Shown: positions 1 to 8,974 of the stretch, piece by piece
Layout: each line of letters starts with the position of its first letter
Position numbering within the stretch: the first letter of the stretch is position 1
Origin: an uncultured Blautia sp.
GTDB lineage: Bacteria; Bacillota; Clostridia; Lachnospirales; Lachnospiraceae
Assembly: GCA_934394595.1 (NCBI GenBank)
Contig: CAKRRX010000038.1
Span: forward strand, 1 to 21,465
Length of the DNA stretch: 21,465 nt
Reading direction: 5' to 3'
The notes under the pieces: model-generated
Seen by the model: the letters and a program-made list of their open reading frames with translations, nothing else
Database searches by the model: none
What the model was told of the DNA's origin: nothing
Position numbers and translations under genes: made by a program

Positions 1-748
1 CACAGTAAAGCAAAAGCTTGTCCTGTCCGGAATACATGCCCTTTCCCCGGATACCGGTGACTCCCCTGTCCAGATTTCTCATAATCTGCGTTGAAATTTC
101 TTCTGGCTTGCTGGTAATAATGTAAGCCTGTTTGGAAAATTTCAGACCTTCGATCATTCCATCCGTTACCTTCGTTACAAGAAAAACTGCAATAATGGCA
201 TACAGCGCTTTTTGTACACCAAAAACATACATTCCCACCAGCACAACTGCCCCGTCAATAAACTGCATGATCTGTGCAATGGAATAATGGCGCAATTTAA
301 GCTGGAGCAGAGCTGCCATCATATCAGTACCTCCTGTGGTTCCTCTTCCCAGAAATACAAGGCCAATTCCCACGCCCTGAATCACGCCGCCATATACCGC
401 TGCCAGAAGGAGGTCATTTCCTGCTATGTCAAAAGCCGGAAGCACTGCCAGCCAGAAAGACAGACAGACTTCTCCAATCAGAGCTTTTTTTACAAATCCA
501 AATCCACCGATCTTCATTCCAATGAAAAACAATGGAATATTCATGCTCATATTGGTAACCCACAACGGAATTCCTCCCGGAACCACATCTTCTGTCCATT
601 CCTTCACCAGAATGGCGATACCGGAAAAGCCTCCTGTTACCATTCCGCAAAGGTCAAAGACACTGTTCACCGCAACTGCCATAAGAGCGGTTCCCACAAT
701 GATCATCAGATAATCCAGATACCAGATTCTTTTATTGTTTTGAAGCAC
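1..748 (-). CDS. YitT-family membrane protein (partial, C-terminus beyond window)
   Basis: Reading the minus strand from a GTG at 748 gives at least 249 residues of a polytopic membrane protein. AGGAGG lies six bases upstream of the GTG, and no ATG is as well placed. The N-terminal part (residues about 12-190) has several hydrophobic segments with glycine-rich stretches such as VTGGFSGIAIL and RGTTGGTDMMA, typical of the YitT/DUF161 membrane domain. The end visible here (SKQAYIITSKPEEIS, then LDRGVTGIRGKGMYSG) matches the cytosolic DUF2179 domain that follows in this family. Family members are inner-membrane proteins of poorly defined, probably transport-related function. The gene starts 14 bases after the VWA gene stop, so it is probably the third gene of that operon. 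The 3' end is missing because the window starts inside it. Confidence 0.88.
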   Translation of the reverse strand, partial: MLQNNKRIWYLDYLMIIVGTALMAVAVNSVFDLCGMVTGGFSGIAILVKEWTEDVVPGGIPLWVTNMSMNIPLFFIGMKIGGFGFVKKALIGEVCLSFWLAVLPAFDIAGNDLLLAAVYGGVIQGVGIGLVFLGRGTTGGTDMMAALLQLKLRHYSIAQIMQFIDGAVVLVGMYVFGVQKALYAIIAVFLVTKVTDGMIEGLKFSKQAYIITSKPEEISTQIMRNLDRGVTGIRGKGMYSGQDKLLLYC

Positions 749-762
749 AGTTTTCCTCCTTC

Positions 763-2637
763 TTACTCCTCTTCTTCTAATTGTTTTACAAGGTAACGGC
801 CTGCAATCCTGGAAAAGCCTGTAATATCACGGATATATGCAAAGTCTTTTCCAAAAATTTTTTTCTCTGCCTGCAGATCCTTCTCTTCTCCGGCAAAAAT
901 CCCCAGAACACTTACGCCCTGACTACGTAGCCTGCGGATCTGTGCAGCAGTGTCTGTAATAGCATATTTTCCGTGATAGGGTGCAGGATTTTTGGCATTA
1001 GGCCGGTTTACGATCACATCATAAGGTCTGCCATCACTTAATACGATCAGGATTTTTTTCTCTTCCTCCCGCATAAGTAATCCATATCCTGCTGCCCGGA
1101 TGGCAAGTCCATCACGGTTGTTGGAGGAAGTTACATAATTAAAAATATTCTCATTTGCACTTCTTGGATCATCGTACTCCCGGAACCTGTGAAGAATGGT
1201 GTAATCCCAGAAAGTACAGTAACTCATCACTCTGTAAGGAAGGCCAACATTGCTCAAAGCCTCACTTATGATATAAGCCTGTAATGCCACCTCACCCTGA
1301 CGGCTCATCTGGGAGCCGCTGGCATCGATCAGCACATCTACCACAAAGTCTGAATTGTCGCCTTTTATTTCTCTTTTAAAGACCCTCGCCTCACTGCTTC
1401 TTCCCAGCCGCCACAGCCTGGAAGGCACGATAATCCCCCTGTCTGAAAGAATTTCCTGACTTTCGCTTTTAATTATCAGAGATTTTTTCAGCATTTCTGT
1501 AAGAATACTGATGTTGCGCTTTACAATCCGGTGCTTGTCGTGATACAGCCAGATATTCTTATTTTTCAGCCTTTTGGCATATTCATACTGATAATTTCGT
1601 TTTACCGGATTTTTCAGGATCCCTTCTGTAAAATACAGGCTGCAGTCACTGTGGATATCCCTGCACATCAGCTGATTCATTCGCTTTTCTTCATTTTCAG
1701 TAAGATAGGTTTTTCCAAAATTCAATTCCACATAAGTATGAGCCTTCTCCAGAGCCTCAGGTGGAAGAACTTTGATCTTATGCTTTTTCTGGCGTTCTTC
1801 TTCCATTTCCTGGGTTACAGCACGATCTTCCATTCCCGCCACATTTGAGGTCAGCTGCTCCATATAGCTTTCCAGGGCATCCTCATACATTTCTTCGGAA
1901 AGATAGTCTTTCCAGTCAAATTCTGTGAGATCCTCAAGGGTGACAGCCAGAACCTGTTCCAGAGTTGCCTTTCCAGCAAAATCCGGGTCCGCTACTTCAT
2001 TATACACCGTATCTATAATGCGGATCAGGGACATGGTATCCTCTGCACAGGCAGCGCCTGAAACAAGATCTATATAATAATAGATTCCCTTTTTCTGCTG
2101 TCTTTTCTTCTCTTCTTCTGCATAAGTTTCCCTGATCTGTTTTCTTTTATCCCTTCTGCTGATCCGTCTTTGGAGCATATTTACCCGGAGATACCCAAGC
2201 TTGTCGCTGGCAGGAGGAAGTGTATCGTATTCCTGATCCAGTATATCCTCACAGGCTTTTTTCTGCATTTCCCAGATTCCGGGGCGCAGCTGACAGATTC
2301 TCTCTCCAATGGCTTCTTCAATACACATCTGGGAAACAAATGTAAGAGAGGCTTCATCAGCTCCCAGAAAGATTTTTTTCACCAGATACATTCCCAGAAA
2401 ATCCTTGTCAAAAAATTTCGCCAGGGCTCCCTGCTTGATTCCGTCATAAAGGGCAATATCTTTGGAGCGCAGAAACAGGGAAACATCCGGCTTCATCTGC
2501 TGGGTGTAGTCTCCGCTGATGGTCCACAGAAGATTCCGGATGCGGTTTTCCAGCTCAAGCTGATATTCCTGAAGCTGCAGCTCCACGTTTTCTTCTTTTG
2601 GGATTTCAGGCAGTTTTCTGCTTTTTTCAGATTCCAT
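763..2637 (-). CDS. VWA-domain protein paired with a MoxR ATPase
   Basis: The product is 624 residues. The C-terminal third (about 430-624) is a von Willebrand factor A domain with an intact MIDAS motif DASGSQ at 438-443 and the later VLSDGRPYDV strand. This resembles the VWA domains of NorD/CobT-type proteins. The N-terminal 400 residues are charged, helical and rich in Glu/Lys, with no domain I recognise. I chose the ATG at 2637 because GGGAAG lies six bases upstream; ATGs further 5' have no ribosome site. It overlaps the end of the upstream moxR-type gene by 11 bases, implying translational coupling. MoxR/VWA pairs are known to act together as AAA+ chaperones that insert metals or remodel protein complexes. 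The client here is unknown. The cytoplasmic location is inferred from the lack of a signal peptide or membrane segment. Confidence 0.85.
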   Translation of the reverse strand: MESEKSRKLPEIPKEENVELQLQEYQLELENRIRNLLWTISGDYTQQMKPDVSLFLRSKDIALYDGIKQGALAKFFDKDFLGMYLVKKIFLGADEASLTFVSQMCIEEAIGERICQLRPGIWEMQKKACEDILDQEYDTLPPASDKLGYLRVNMLQRRISRRDKRKQIRETYAEEEKKRQQKKGIYYYIDLVSGAACAEDTMSLIRIIDTVYNEVADPDFAGKATLEQVLAVTLEDLTEFDWKDYLSEEMYEDALESYMEQLTSNVAGMEDRAVTQEMEEERQKKHKIKVLPPEALEKAHTYVELNFGKTYLTENEEKRMNQLMCRDIHSDCSLYFTEGILKNPVKRNYQYEYAKRLKNKNIWLYHDKHRIVKRNISILTEMLKKSLIIKSESQEILSDRGIIVPSRLWRLGRSSEARVFKREIKGDNSDFVVDVLIDASGSQMSRQGEVALQAYIISEALSNVGLPYRVMSYCTFWDYTILHRFREYDDPRSANENIFNYVTSSNNRDGLAIRAAGYGLLMREEEKKILIVLSDGRPYDVIVNRPNAKNPAPYHGKYAITDTAAQIRRLRSQGVSVLGIFAGEEKDLQAEKKIFGKDFAYIRDITGFSRIAGRYLVKQLEEEE

Positions 2638-3547
2638 AGACATCTTCCCTTGTCCATCCCTGAGGAATTCTGGTACGCACCACATCCTCCACGATCTCTT
2701 TTTCAAATATGTCAAAGGTTTTATTTACAATTCCCATGCGCACTGCCTGCCAGGGAGACAGACCTGTTTTCACAATTTTCATTGCTCCAAGCAAGCCACG
2801 AAGATCCAGCGGCTTTGTGGAAATCTCACTGTTCATGGATTTTTTCTGCAGATCCATAAAAACACCGATAAACTGCTCTACCGCCTCTTTTTTTGCCTCC
2901 GGAAACATACGGTTAAAAATAAATCCCAGGGTTTCCTCATTCTGCGCAGGCATATCAATCACCATAAAACGGGACACCAAAGCCTCATTCAGCTCCTTTG
3001 TTCCTGCATATCCATAATTCATGGTGCCAAGAAATCTGGCCGCCGGATGAAGATCAATTCTGTCATATCCCGGCACATCAATGCTTCGACGATAGTCCAA
3101 AGTAGCGTGAAGGACAGAAACCGCATCATTTTTTGCCATATTGATCTCATCCAGGATTCCAAAGCCGCCCTCCTGGGCGCACTGATAAATCGTACCTTTC
3201 CGAAGCTTTACCTCGTTGTCCACAAAAGTATCCGTTCCAATGAGATCCCCACTGTTTGTATTTACATGGAAAGATACATTATATACAGGCCGCCCGAAAA
3301 TAAAAGCCAGATTCTCTGCCAGCACATTTTTTCCAGTTGCCTTCGGCCCTGCCAGAAGAAGGTTCTCTCCTTCCAGAACCGCAGCCATTCCCATTTCCAG
3401 GATTTCTTTTCCATAAAATGGGATGGCAGGCTCCATCAGTCTGTGCTTTGCCTCCTCTGAAACTCCATACTCTTTGCGAAACTCTTCTGCTGCCCGGATC
3501 AGCGCCTGGCTGACCCCCTGTTCTTCTAAAAACTCAAATTCTCTCAT
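2627..3547 (-). CDS. MoxR-family AAA+ ATPase
   Basis: The product is 306 residues, the usual size for the family. Walker A is GPKATGKN (67-74), Walker B is ILDEIN (131-136), sensor 1 is at GTMNYGY (Asn177), and a probable arginine finger lies in ELNEALVSRF (185-194). The HVNTNSGDLIGTDTF stretch is the substrate/lid loop seen in MoxR, NorQ and CbbQ proteins. The following VWA-domain gene overlaps it by 11 bases, the standard MoxR-VWA arrangement in which the ATPase powers remodelling and the VWA protein recognises the client. A GGAG lies 13 bases before the ATG, a rather long spacing. No convincing promoter is visible between the glnN terminator and this start, so expression by terminator read-through is possible. 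Confidence 0.92.
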   Translation of the reverse strand: MREFEFLEEQGVSQALIRAAEEFRKEYGVSEEAKHRLMEPAIPFYGKEILEMGMAAVLEGENLLLAGPKATGKNVLAENLAFIFGRPVYNVSFHVNTNSGDLIGTDTFVDNEVKLRKGTIYQCAQEGGFGILDEINMAKNDAVSVLHATLDYRRSIDVPGYDRIDLHPAARFLGTMNYGYAGTKELNEALVSRFMVIDMPAQNEETLGFIFNRMFPEAKKEAVEQFIGVFMDLQKKSMNSEISTKPLDLRGLLGAMKIVKTGLSPWQAVRMGIVNKTFDIFEKEIVEDVVRTRIPQGWTREDVYGI

Positions 3548-3591
3548 TGATCTTTGATTACTCCTGTCACTTCCACTTTAGTCTTTTAACG

Positions 3592-3618
3592 GAAAAGAGG
3601 ACTGCAGGCGCAGTCCTC
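3592..3618 (-). terminator. Intrinsic terminator of the glutamine synthetase gene
   Basis: GAGGACTG and CAGTCCTC form a perfect 8-bp stem around a six-base loop (3597-3618). On the minus strand it is followed by TTTTCC. It begins nine bases after the glnN stop codon. Confidence 0.85.
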
Positions 3619-3626
3619 CACAATAT

Positions 3627-5741
3627 TTACGGCTCAAATACCAGGTCTCCATAAGATGGCATGGGCCACATTTCCTTATCCACTAACATTTCCAGTTCAT
3701 CCACCGGCTCTCTTAATTTCTCCATAGCCGGAACTAATTTTTCTCTGCAGAACACTGCTCTGTCACGTCCTTCCGGATGGGCTTCAACCTGGTCTTCCAG
3801 CTTACTCAGCTTGTTCATGGCACTGTTCACTTCTTTCAGAAGCTTGCTGGCCTTCTTCAGAAGATCCAGCTGTACACTCACATCAATAGGTCCCACAGCC
3901 TTCACCTGGTTGATGGATTCAGCCAGCACTGTGGTATATTTGATCACTGCCGGAATGATCTGCTTAGTAGCCATATCGATCATCGTCTTAGCTTCAATGT
4001 TGATTGCCTTTGCATAGATCTCATACTGGATCTCAGCTCTTGATTCCAGCTCTGTCTTTGTAAATACACCAAATTCTCCAAACAGCTGAACCGCCTTTTC
4101 TGTAGTCAGTGCAGGGATAGCATCTACCATGGACGGCAGGATCGGAAGACCTCTTCTGCGCGCCTCTTTTTCCCACTCCGGTGCATATCCGTTTCCATTA
4201 AATACGATTCGCTGATGCTCTGTAGCATACTCCTTGATCAGATCATGAACTGCCAGATCAAAATCCTCTGCCTCTTCCAGAACGTCGCATGCCTCTTTGA
4301 ATGCCTCCGCTGCAATAGTATTCAGCACCACATTGCAGGCAGAAATAGAATCCTTTGAACCAACCATACGAAACTCAAATTTGTTTCCGGTGAAGGCAAA
4401 AGGAGAGGTGCGGTTACGGTCTGTGGCATCCTTCATGAAATCCGGAAGAGTCTTAACACCGGTAGCCAGCTTTTCGCCGGTCTTACTTCTGGTAGCAGTT
4501 CCTGTGCTGATCAGCTGCTCCAGTACATCCTCCAGCTGCTCGCCAAGAAATACGGAAATAACTGCCGGCGGAGCCTCATTTCCGCCAAGACGCTGGTCAT
4601 TTCCCACATCTGCTGCGGACTCACGAAGAAGATCTGCATGTCTGTCAACTGCCTTTAAAATACAGGTGAGAACCAGAAGGAACTGGATATTCTCGTGAGG
4701 AGTCTTACCCGGATCCAGAAGATTGATCCCGTCATCTGTTGTCAGAGACCAGTTATTGTGCTTACCGGATCCATTCAACCCTGCAAAAGGCTTCTCATGG
4801 AGAAGACAGCGCATTCCGTGACGGCTTGCCACCTTCTTCAGGATACGCATCATGATCTGATTGTGATCTGCTGCGATATTTACAGGTGCATAAATAGGTG
4901 CAAGCTCATGCTGCGCCGGTGCAACCTCATTGTGCTGGGTCTTGGCTGTAACTCCCAGCTTCCAGCACTCTTCATTTACTTCTTTCATATATGCGGAAAC
5001 TCTCTGTCGGATCGTACCGAAATAGTGGTCATCCATCTCCTGTCCCTTTGGCGGCATTGCCCCAAAAAGAGTACGTCCGGTGTACACCAGATCTTTTCGC
5101 TGCATATATTTTTCTTTATCTACAAGGAAATATTCCTGTTCTGCGCCAACAGATGGTGTTACACGCCTGGAAGTCTGATTTCCAAAAAGTCTGAGAAGTC
5201 GTAAAGCCTGTGTATTGATTGCTTCCATAGAACGAAGAAGCGGAGTCTTCTGATCCAGAGCCTCACCTGTATAAGAACAGAAAGCAGTAGGAATACATAA
5301 GGTTCCACCAGCTGCATCATGTCGTACAAATGCCGGTGAGGTACAATCCCATGTTGTATAGCCTCTTGCCTCAAATGTGGCACGAAGGCCTCCTGATGGA
5401 AAAGACGAAGCATCCGGCTCGCCTTTGATCAGCTCTTTACCGGAAAAACTCATAAGAACCTTTCCATTTTCCATAGGTGCGGTGATAAATGCATCATGCT
5501 TCTCCGCAGTCACGCCTGTAAGGGGCTGAAACCAGTGGCTGTAATGAGTAGCGCCTTTCTCAATAGCCCATTCCTTCATCTCATGAGCAACCACATCTGC
5601 AATCTCCATGGAAAGCTCCTTGCCTTCCTCAATGGTTTTCTTCAGTTCCTTGTAAACCTTCTTTGGCAGACGTTCCTGCATGACGGAATCATTGAATACA
5701 TCGCATCCAAATAATTCCTTCACATTAACATAATCTCCCAT
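3627..5741 (-). CDS. glnN: Type III glutamine synthetase
   Basis: The product is 704 residues, the size of GSIII enzymes and far larger than GSI or GSII (about 450 or less). It makes glutamine from glutamate and ammonia using ATP in the cytoplasm. Diagnostic stretches include [14 protein letters not shown] followed by TAEKHD (63-83), the metal-site EQEYF (201-205), [11 protein letters not shown] (270-280) and the glutamate/ATP site [10 protein letters not shown] (323-332). The start at 5741 has GAGAGGA a few bases upstream. The gene stands alone between the lipid kinase gene and its own terminator, and its 147-base leader is rich in possible RNA structure (see 5829-5883). This enzyme class is common in Bacteroidetes and gut Clostridia. 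Function is certain from sequence; nitrogen regulation is only inferred. Confidence 0.97.
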   Translation of the reverse strand: MGDYVNVKELFGCDVFNDSVMQERLPKKVYKELKKTIEEGKELSMEIADVVAHEMKEWAIEKGATHYSHWFQPLTGVTAEKHDAFITAPMENGKVLMSFSGKELIKGEPDASSFPSGGLRATFEARGYTTWDCTSPAFVRHDAAGGTLCIPTAFCSYTGEALDQKTPLLRSMEAINTQALRLLRLFGNQTSRRVTPSVGAEQEYFLVDKEKYMQRKDLVYTGRTLFGAMPPKGQEMDDHYFGTIRQRVSAYMKEVNEECWKLGVTAKTQHNEVAPAQHELAPIYAPVNIAADHNQIMMRILKKVASRHGMRCLLHEKPFAGLNGSGKHNNWSLTTDDGINLLDPGKTPHENIQFLLVLTCILKAVDRHADLLRESAADVGNDQRLGGNEAPPAVISVFLGEQLEDVLEQLISTGTATRSKTGEKLATGVKTLPDFMKDATDRNRTSPFAFTGNKFEFRMVGSKDSISACNVVLNTIAAEAFKEACDVLEEAEDFDLAVHDLIKEYATEHQRIVFNGNGYAPEWEKEARRRGLPILPSMVDAIPALTTEKAVQLFGEFGVFTKTELESRAEIQYEIYAKAINIEAKTMIDMATKQIIPAVIKYTTVLAESINQVKAVGPIDVSVQLDLLKKASKLLKEVNSAMNKLSKLEDQVEAHPEGRDRAVFCREKLVPAMEKLREPVDELEMLVDKEMWPMPSYGDLVFEP

Positions 5742-5828
5742 TGTTCCTCTCCTCTCGTTCTTTGGTCACCACTCACAGTAACCTTCTTCACACACTTTAC
5801 TGATTTCATTTTTCCCTGTACTGCCGCT

Positions 5829-5883
5829 GCAGATCCTGGTCAAGCGGATATTCCAGGTCCGCTTCGCTGTTTCCACAATCTGC
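5829..5883 (-). promoter_or_regulatory. Structured leader upstream of glnN (possible pseudoknot)
   Basis: In the RNA read on the minus strand, AAGCGGA (5864-5858) pairs with TCCGCTT (5848-5842). The hairpin loop holds CCTGG (5857-5853), which is complementary to CCAGG (5839-5835) two bases after the stem, the geometry of an H-type pseudoknot. GCAGAT (5883-5878) can also pair with ATCTGC (5834-5829). The CCTGG/CCAGG pairing is either a pseudoknot or an alternative to the first stem. A further six-pair hairpin (GGTTAC with GTGACC) lies at 5763-5782 just before the ribosome site. No U-tract follows, so this is not a plain terminator. A regulatory role is inference. Confidence 0.4.
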
Positions 5884-5888
5884 ATGCT

Positions 5889-6788
5889 CTATTTGACGCT
5901 TTTCAGATAAAGGTTCAACGCCCTCTGCAGATTTTCAATCTCCACAGTCCTGTGACTTCCGCCATATTCCCCATCCAGGGTCCATGCCACTTTCTCTTCC
6001 GATTCTATGGAGAGCTTCTTTGCCTTAAAGGAGTAGATCAGATCCGTATTGTCCTCCATACTGATCAGATTACGGATAATCTCCTGCATTTCCAACGGAT
6101 TCTTTGGCTGCACGATCAGAGTAACCTCAAACAGGCCATCATTCATATCCACATCCCTGGTCAGATTCTTAAATCCTCCTACAGACCTGGAGTTGGTGAT
6201 CATTCCATAAATAAAGTTATCCTCGATCACACCTGTCTCTGTTGTCACTTTCATATGGTAGGATTTGATATCCAGAAGTCTTTTTGCACCTTCCAGCACA
6301 TAGGCAAGATGTCCCAGGATATTCTTCAGATCCTGGCTGGTCTCATAAGATACATCGGTAAAAAGGCCAAAAGCCGCCACATAGGCAAATGTCTTGTCAT
6401 TAAAGCGTCCCACATCACAGCGGTAAATTTCTTCCTTCATGATCATAGCCGCCGCTTCCAGCATATTCTTGGGCACAAAAAGACTGTTAGCAAAATCATT
6501 GGTGCTGCCTGCTGGTATGTATCCCACCGGCACCTGGCTTTTAAGCTCCGTAATACCGGTCACTACCTCATCCAGGGTGCCGTCACCACCGCTGCAAACC
6601 ACAAGGTCTACTTTGTCTGCGTATTTCTTCACCTGTTCATATGCATCCCTGGGAGCCTGTGTAGCGCGGATGATCACCTCATAACCGCCCTTGTTAAAGA
6701 TATCCACTATATCCATCAGAGATGTCTTGATCTTCCCTTTTCCCGCTTTTGGGTTAAAAATAAATATCAGTTTTTTCTCCAACTTCAT
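5889..6788 (-). CDS. YegS/BmrU-type lipid (diacylglycerol) kinase
   Basis: The product is 299 residues with the diacylglycerol-kinase catalytic domain fold: FNPKAGKGK near the start, the nucleotide-binding GGDGT (67-71) and PAGSTNDFA (92-100). Proteins of this family phosphorylate diacylglycerol or related lipids with ATP at the cytoplasmic face of the membrane, recycling lipid backbones. The exact substrate is not readable from sequence. The start is uncertain. The ATG at 6788 lies directly against AGAGGA with no spacer, whereas a TTG two codons later (6782) has a seven-base spacing to GAGG and may be the true start. The gene lies downstream of the trp operon but has its own strong promoter at 6838-6866. 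Confidence 0.92.
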   Translation of the reverse strand: MKLEKKLIFIFNPKAGKGKIKTSLMDIVDIFNKGGYEVIIRATQAPRDAYEQVKKYADKVDLVVCSGGDGTLDEVVTGITELKSQVPVGYIPAGSTNDFANSLFVPKNMLEAAAMIMKEEIYRCDVGRFNDKTFAYVAAFGLFTDVSYETSQDLKNILGHLAYVLEGAKRLLDIKSYHMKVTTETGVIEDNFIYGMITNSRSVGGFKNLTRDVDMNDGLFEVTLIVQPKNPLEMQEIIRNLISMEDNTDLIYSFKAKKLSIESEEKVAWTLDGEYGGSHRTVEIENLQRALNLYLKSVK

Positions 6789-6837
6789 TCCTCTTTTTCA
6801 TTATCCTCGTACTGCATATAAATGATTCACATATGAT

Positions 6838-6866
6838 ACTATAAAAAAAAGAGGGCAAATTGTCAA
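6838..6866 (-). promoter_or_regulatory. Sigma-A type promoter for the lipid kinase, inside the trp terminator
   Basis: TTGACA (6866-6861) and TATAGT (6843-6838) are separated by exactly 17 bases on the minus strand. Transcription would start near 6831, about 43 bases before the kinase start. The -35 box lies in the loop of the trp terminator hairpin and the spacer covers its 3' arm and U-tract. Confidence 0.75.
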
Positions 6867-6884
6867 CGCTTTTACCCTCTTTTA
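6843..6884 (-). terminator. Intrinsic terminator of the trp operon
   Basis: AAAAGAGGG (rc of 6875-6883) pairs with CCCTCTTTT (rc of 6847-6855), giving nine base pairs around a 19-base loop. A run of T continues to 6843 on the minus strand. It lies about 80 bases beyond the trpA stop. The stem also reads as a weaker terminator on the plus strand. Confidence 0.8.
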
Positions 6885-6961
6885 TACGCTTTTTTGGAAG
6901 ATGAAAGACTAAATATTTTTGGTCAGTTCTTCCATTTTTTGGCACATCAGTTTTCCTATTA

Positions 6962-7738
6962 TCAGGCCCTGATTGCATCTTTCATAGATTTTACGTACTC
7001 TTTTACATAAGGTACACAGTTTTCCCCGTGAGCCGCACAAAGCTTCACAATGGCAGATCCTACAATGGCACCGTCAGACTGCTCTGCCATCTTTTTGGCC
7101 TGCTCTGGTGTGGAAATTCCAAATCCCACCGCACATGGAATATCCTTTGCAGCTTTTACCAGCTTTACCATAGCTCCAATATCTGTGGTGATCTTTGTTC
7201 TGGTTCCGGTAACCCCAAGGGAAGAAACACAGTATACAAAGCCCTGTGCCTCCTTTGCGATCTGCGTGATCCTTTCATGGGAAGTAGGGGCGATCAGGGA
7301 GATCAGATCCAGACCATACTTTTTGCATACGCTGTCAAACTCTTCTTTTTCTTCAAAAGGCACATCCGGGAGAATCAGTCCATCCATTCCCACTTTTGCA
7401 GCTTTTTCTATAAAACGCTCTGTTCCATAGGAAAAAACAACATTGGCATAAGTCATAAATACCATTGGAACATCTGTTTTTTCACGGATTTTTGTTACCA
7501 TGTCAAATACCTTATCTGTGGTCACACCACCTCTTAACGCCCTCACATTTGCCTCCTGGATCACAGGTCCTTCTGCTGTGGGATCTGAAAAAGGAATTCC
7601 AAGCTCGATCAGGTCTGCGCCGGCTTCTTCCATTGCATAAACAAGCTGTTCTGTAATCTCTAAAGAGGGATCTCCACAGGTGATAAACGGGATAAATGCC
7701 TTACCTTTTGCAAATGCTTCTGAAATTCTGTTACTCAT
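6962..7738 (-). CDS. trpA: Tryptophan synthase alpha subunit
   Basis: The product is 258 residues, a TIM barrel that cleaves indole-3-glycerol phosphate to indole and glyceraldehyde 3-phosphate and channels indole to TrpB. The signature [10 protein letters not shown] contains the catalytic glutamate (Glu45). [11 protein letters not shown] and [11 protein letters not shown] are also typical, the latter being the phosphate site. The residue matching the second catalytic acid, Asp60 of the Salmonella enzyme, is a glutamate here (Glu56, in PTAEGP). The start at 7738 is set by GGGGAGGATC upstream and by the 8-base overlap with the trpB stop (ATGAGTAA), indicating coupled translation. It is the last gene of the operon, followed by a terminator. 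Confidence 0.97.
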   Translation of the reverse strand: MSNRISEAFAKGKAFIPFITCGDPSLEITEQLVYAMEEAGADLIELGIPFSDPTAEGPVIQEANVRALRGGVTTDKVFDMVTKIREKTDVPMVFMTYANVVFSYGTERFIEKAAKVGMDGLILPDVPFEEKEEFDSVCKKYGLDLISLIAPTSHERITQIAKEAQGFVYCVSSLGVTGTRTKITTDIGAMVKLVKAAKDIPCAVGFGISTPEQAKKMAEQSDGAIVGSAIVKLCAAHGENCVPYVKEYVKSMKDAIRA

Positions 7739-8915
7739 GAAGATCCTCCCCTCTGTATCTTGCGATTGCCACACAGTCTTTATCTCCACGACCGGAAATC
7801 GTGATCACAACGCTCTGGTCTTTTCGCATCTTTGGCACGATTTTTCTTGCATAGGCAACTGCATGTGCACTTTCAATTGCCGGAATGATTCCTTCTGTCC
7901 TGGAAAGATATTCAAAGGCTTCTACTGCTTCTTCATCTGTCACCGGTACATACTGAGCACGTCCGGTATCATACAGATGTGCATGCTCTGGTCCGATTCC
8001 CGGATAATCAAGCCCTGCGGAAATGGAGTAAACCGGTGCGATCTGACCATATTCATCCTGGCAGAAATAGGATTTCATTCCATGGAAAATACCAAGTTTT
8101 CCTGTTGCTATAGTTGCTGCTGTCTCTGCGGTATTTACCCCTCTTCCGGCTGCTTCACAGCCGATCAGCTGTACTTCTTTATCTTCAATAAAATGATAAA
8201 AAGTTCCGATGGCATTGGATCCTCCGCCTACACAGGCAAGAACTGCATCCGGAAGTTTTCCTTCTTTTTCCAGCATCTGCTCTTTGATCTCTTTGGAGAT
8301 CACAGCCTGAAAATCACGTACGATCGTTGGGAACGGATGGGGTCCCATAACAGAGCCCAGCACATAATGGGTATCGGAAATACGGTTTGTCCACTCTCGC
8401 ATAGTCTCAGATACAGCATCTTTTAAAGTTGCAGTTCCGGAAGTTACCGGATGGACTTTTGCTCCAAGAAGGCGCATTTTATATACATTAAGTGCCTGAC
8501 GTTCTGTGTCTTCCTTTCCCATAAAAACTTCACATTCCATTCCCATCAGTGCAGCTGCTGTTGCAGTGGCCACGCCGTGCTGTCCGGCTCCTGTCTCTGC
8601 GATCACACGGGTCTTTCCCATTTTCTTTGCAAGAAGTACCTGGCCTAACACGTTATTGATCTTGTGGGCACCGGTGTGGTTCAGATCTTCTCTTTTTAAA
8701 TAGACTTTGGCACCGCCCAGGTCTTCGGTCATGTGGGCTGCATAGTAGAGCCTGGAGGGTCTGCCAGCATATTCATTTAAGAGTTCTGTGAGTTCCCGGT
8801 TGAATTCCGGGTCGTTTTTGTAATGGTTGTAGGCGTCTTCCAGTTCGATCACTGCATTCATCAGTGTTTCGGGAATGTACTGGCCGCCGTGGATTCCAAA
8901 TCTTCCTTTTGACAT
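7731..8915 (-). CDS. trpB: Tryptophan synthase beta subunit
   Basis: The product is 394 residues, full length for TrpB1-type beta chains. It joins indole to serine using pyridoxal phosphate. The PLP lysine is Lys85 in [10 protein letters not shown], followed by the catalytic glutamate loop [17 protein letters not shown] forms the cofactor phosphate site, and SGRGDKD closes the C-terminal region. It starts 59 bases after the trpF stop with a GAAAGGA ribosome site at somewhat long spacing. It overlaps trpA by 8 bases. Functions in the cytoplasm as an alpha2-beta2 complex with TrpA. Confidence 0.98.
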   Translation of the reverse strand: MSKGRFGIHGGQYIPETLMNAVIELEDAYNHYKNDPEFNRELTELLNEYAGRPSRLYYAAHMTEDLGGAKVYLKREDLNHTGAHKINNVLGQVLLAKKMGKTRVIAETGAGQHGVATATAAALMGMECEVFMGKEDTERQALNVYKMRLLGAKVHPVTSGTATLKDAVSETMREWTNRISDTHYVLGSVMGPHPFPTIVRDFQAVISKEIKEQMLEKEGKLPDAVLACVGGGSNAIGTFYHFIEDKEVQLIGCEAAGRGVNTAETAATIATGKLGIFHGMKSYFCQDEYGQIAPVYSISAGLDYPGIGPEHAHLYDTGRAQYVPVTDEEAVEAFEYLSRTEGIIPAIESAHAVAYARKIVPKMRKDQSVVITISGRGDKDCVAIARYRGEDLHE

Positions 8916-8974
8916 AGTGTAGAGAGTCCTTTCTTTGGTTCATTGACGTACGCGGTTTTGTAATGGATATTTTA

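Noticed and set aside
212..796. 194-codon plus-strand reading frame
   Set aside because: It is antisense to the GTG-started YitT-type gene, which has membrane-domain signatures and a good ribosome site; the plus frame has no recognisable features.
5952..6821. 289-codon plus-strand reading frame
   Set aside because: Antisense shadow of the lipid kinase gene; composition is rich in Cys/His and lacks any domain or ribosome site.
7680..8426. 248-codon plus-strand reading frame
   Set aside because: Antisense shadow of trpB.
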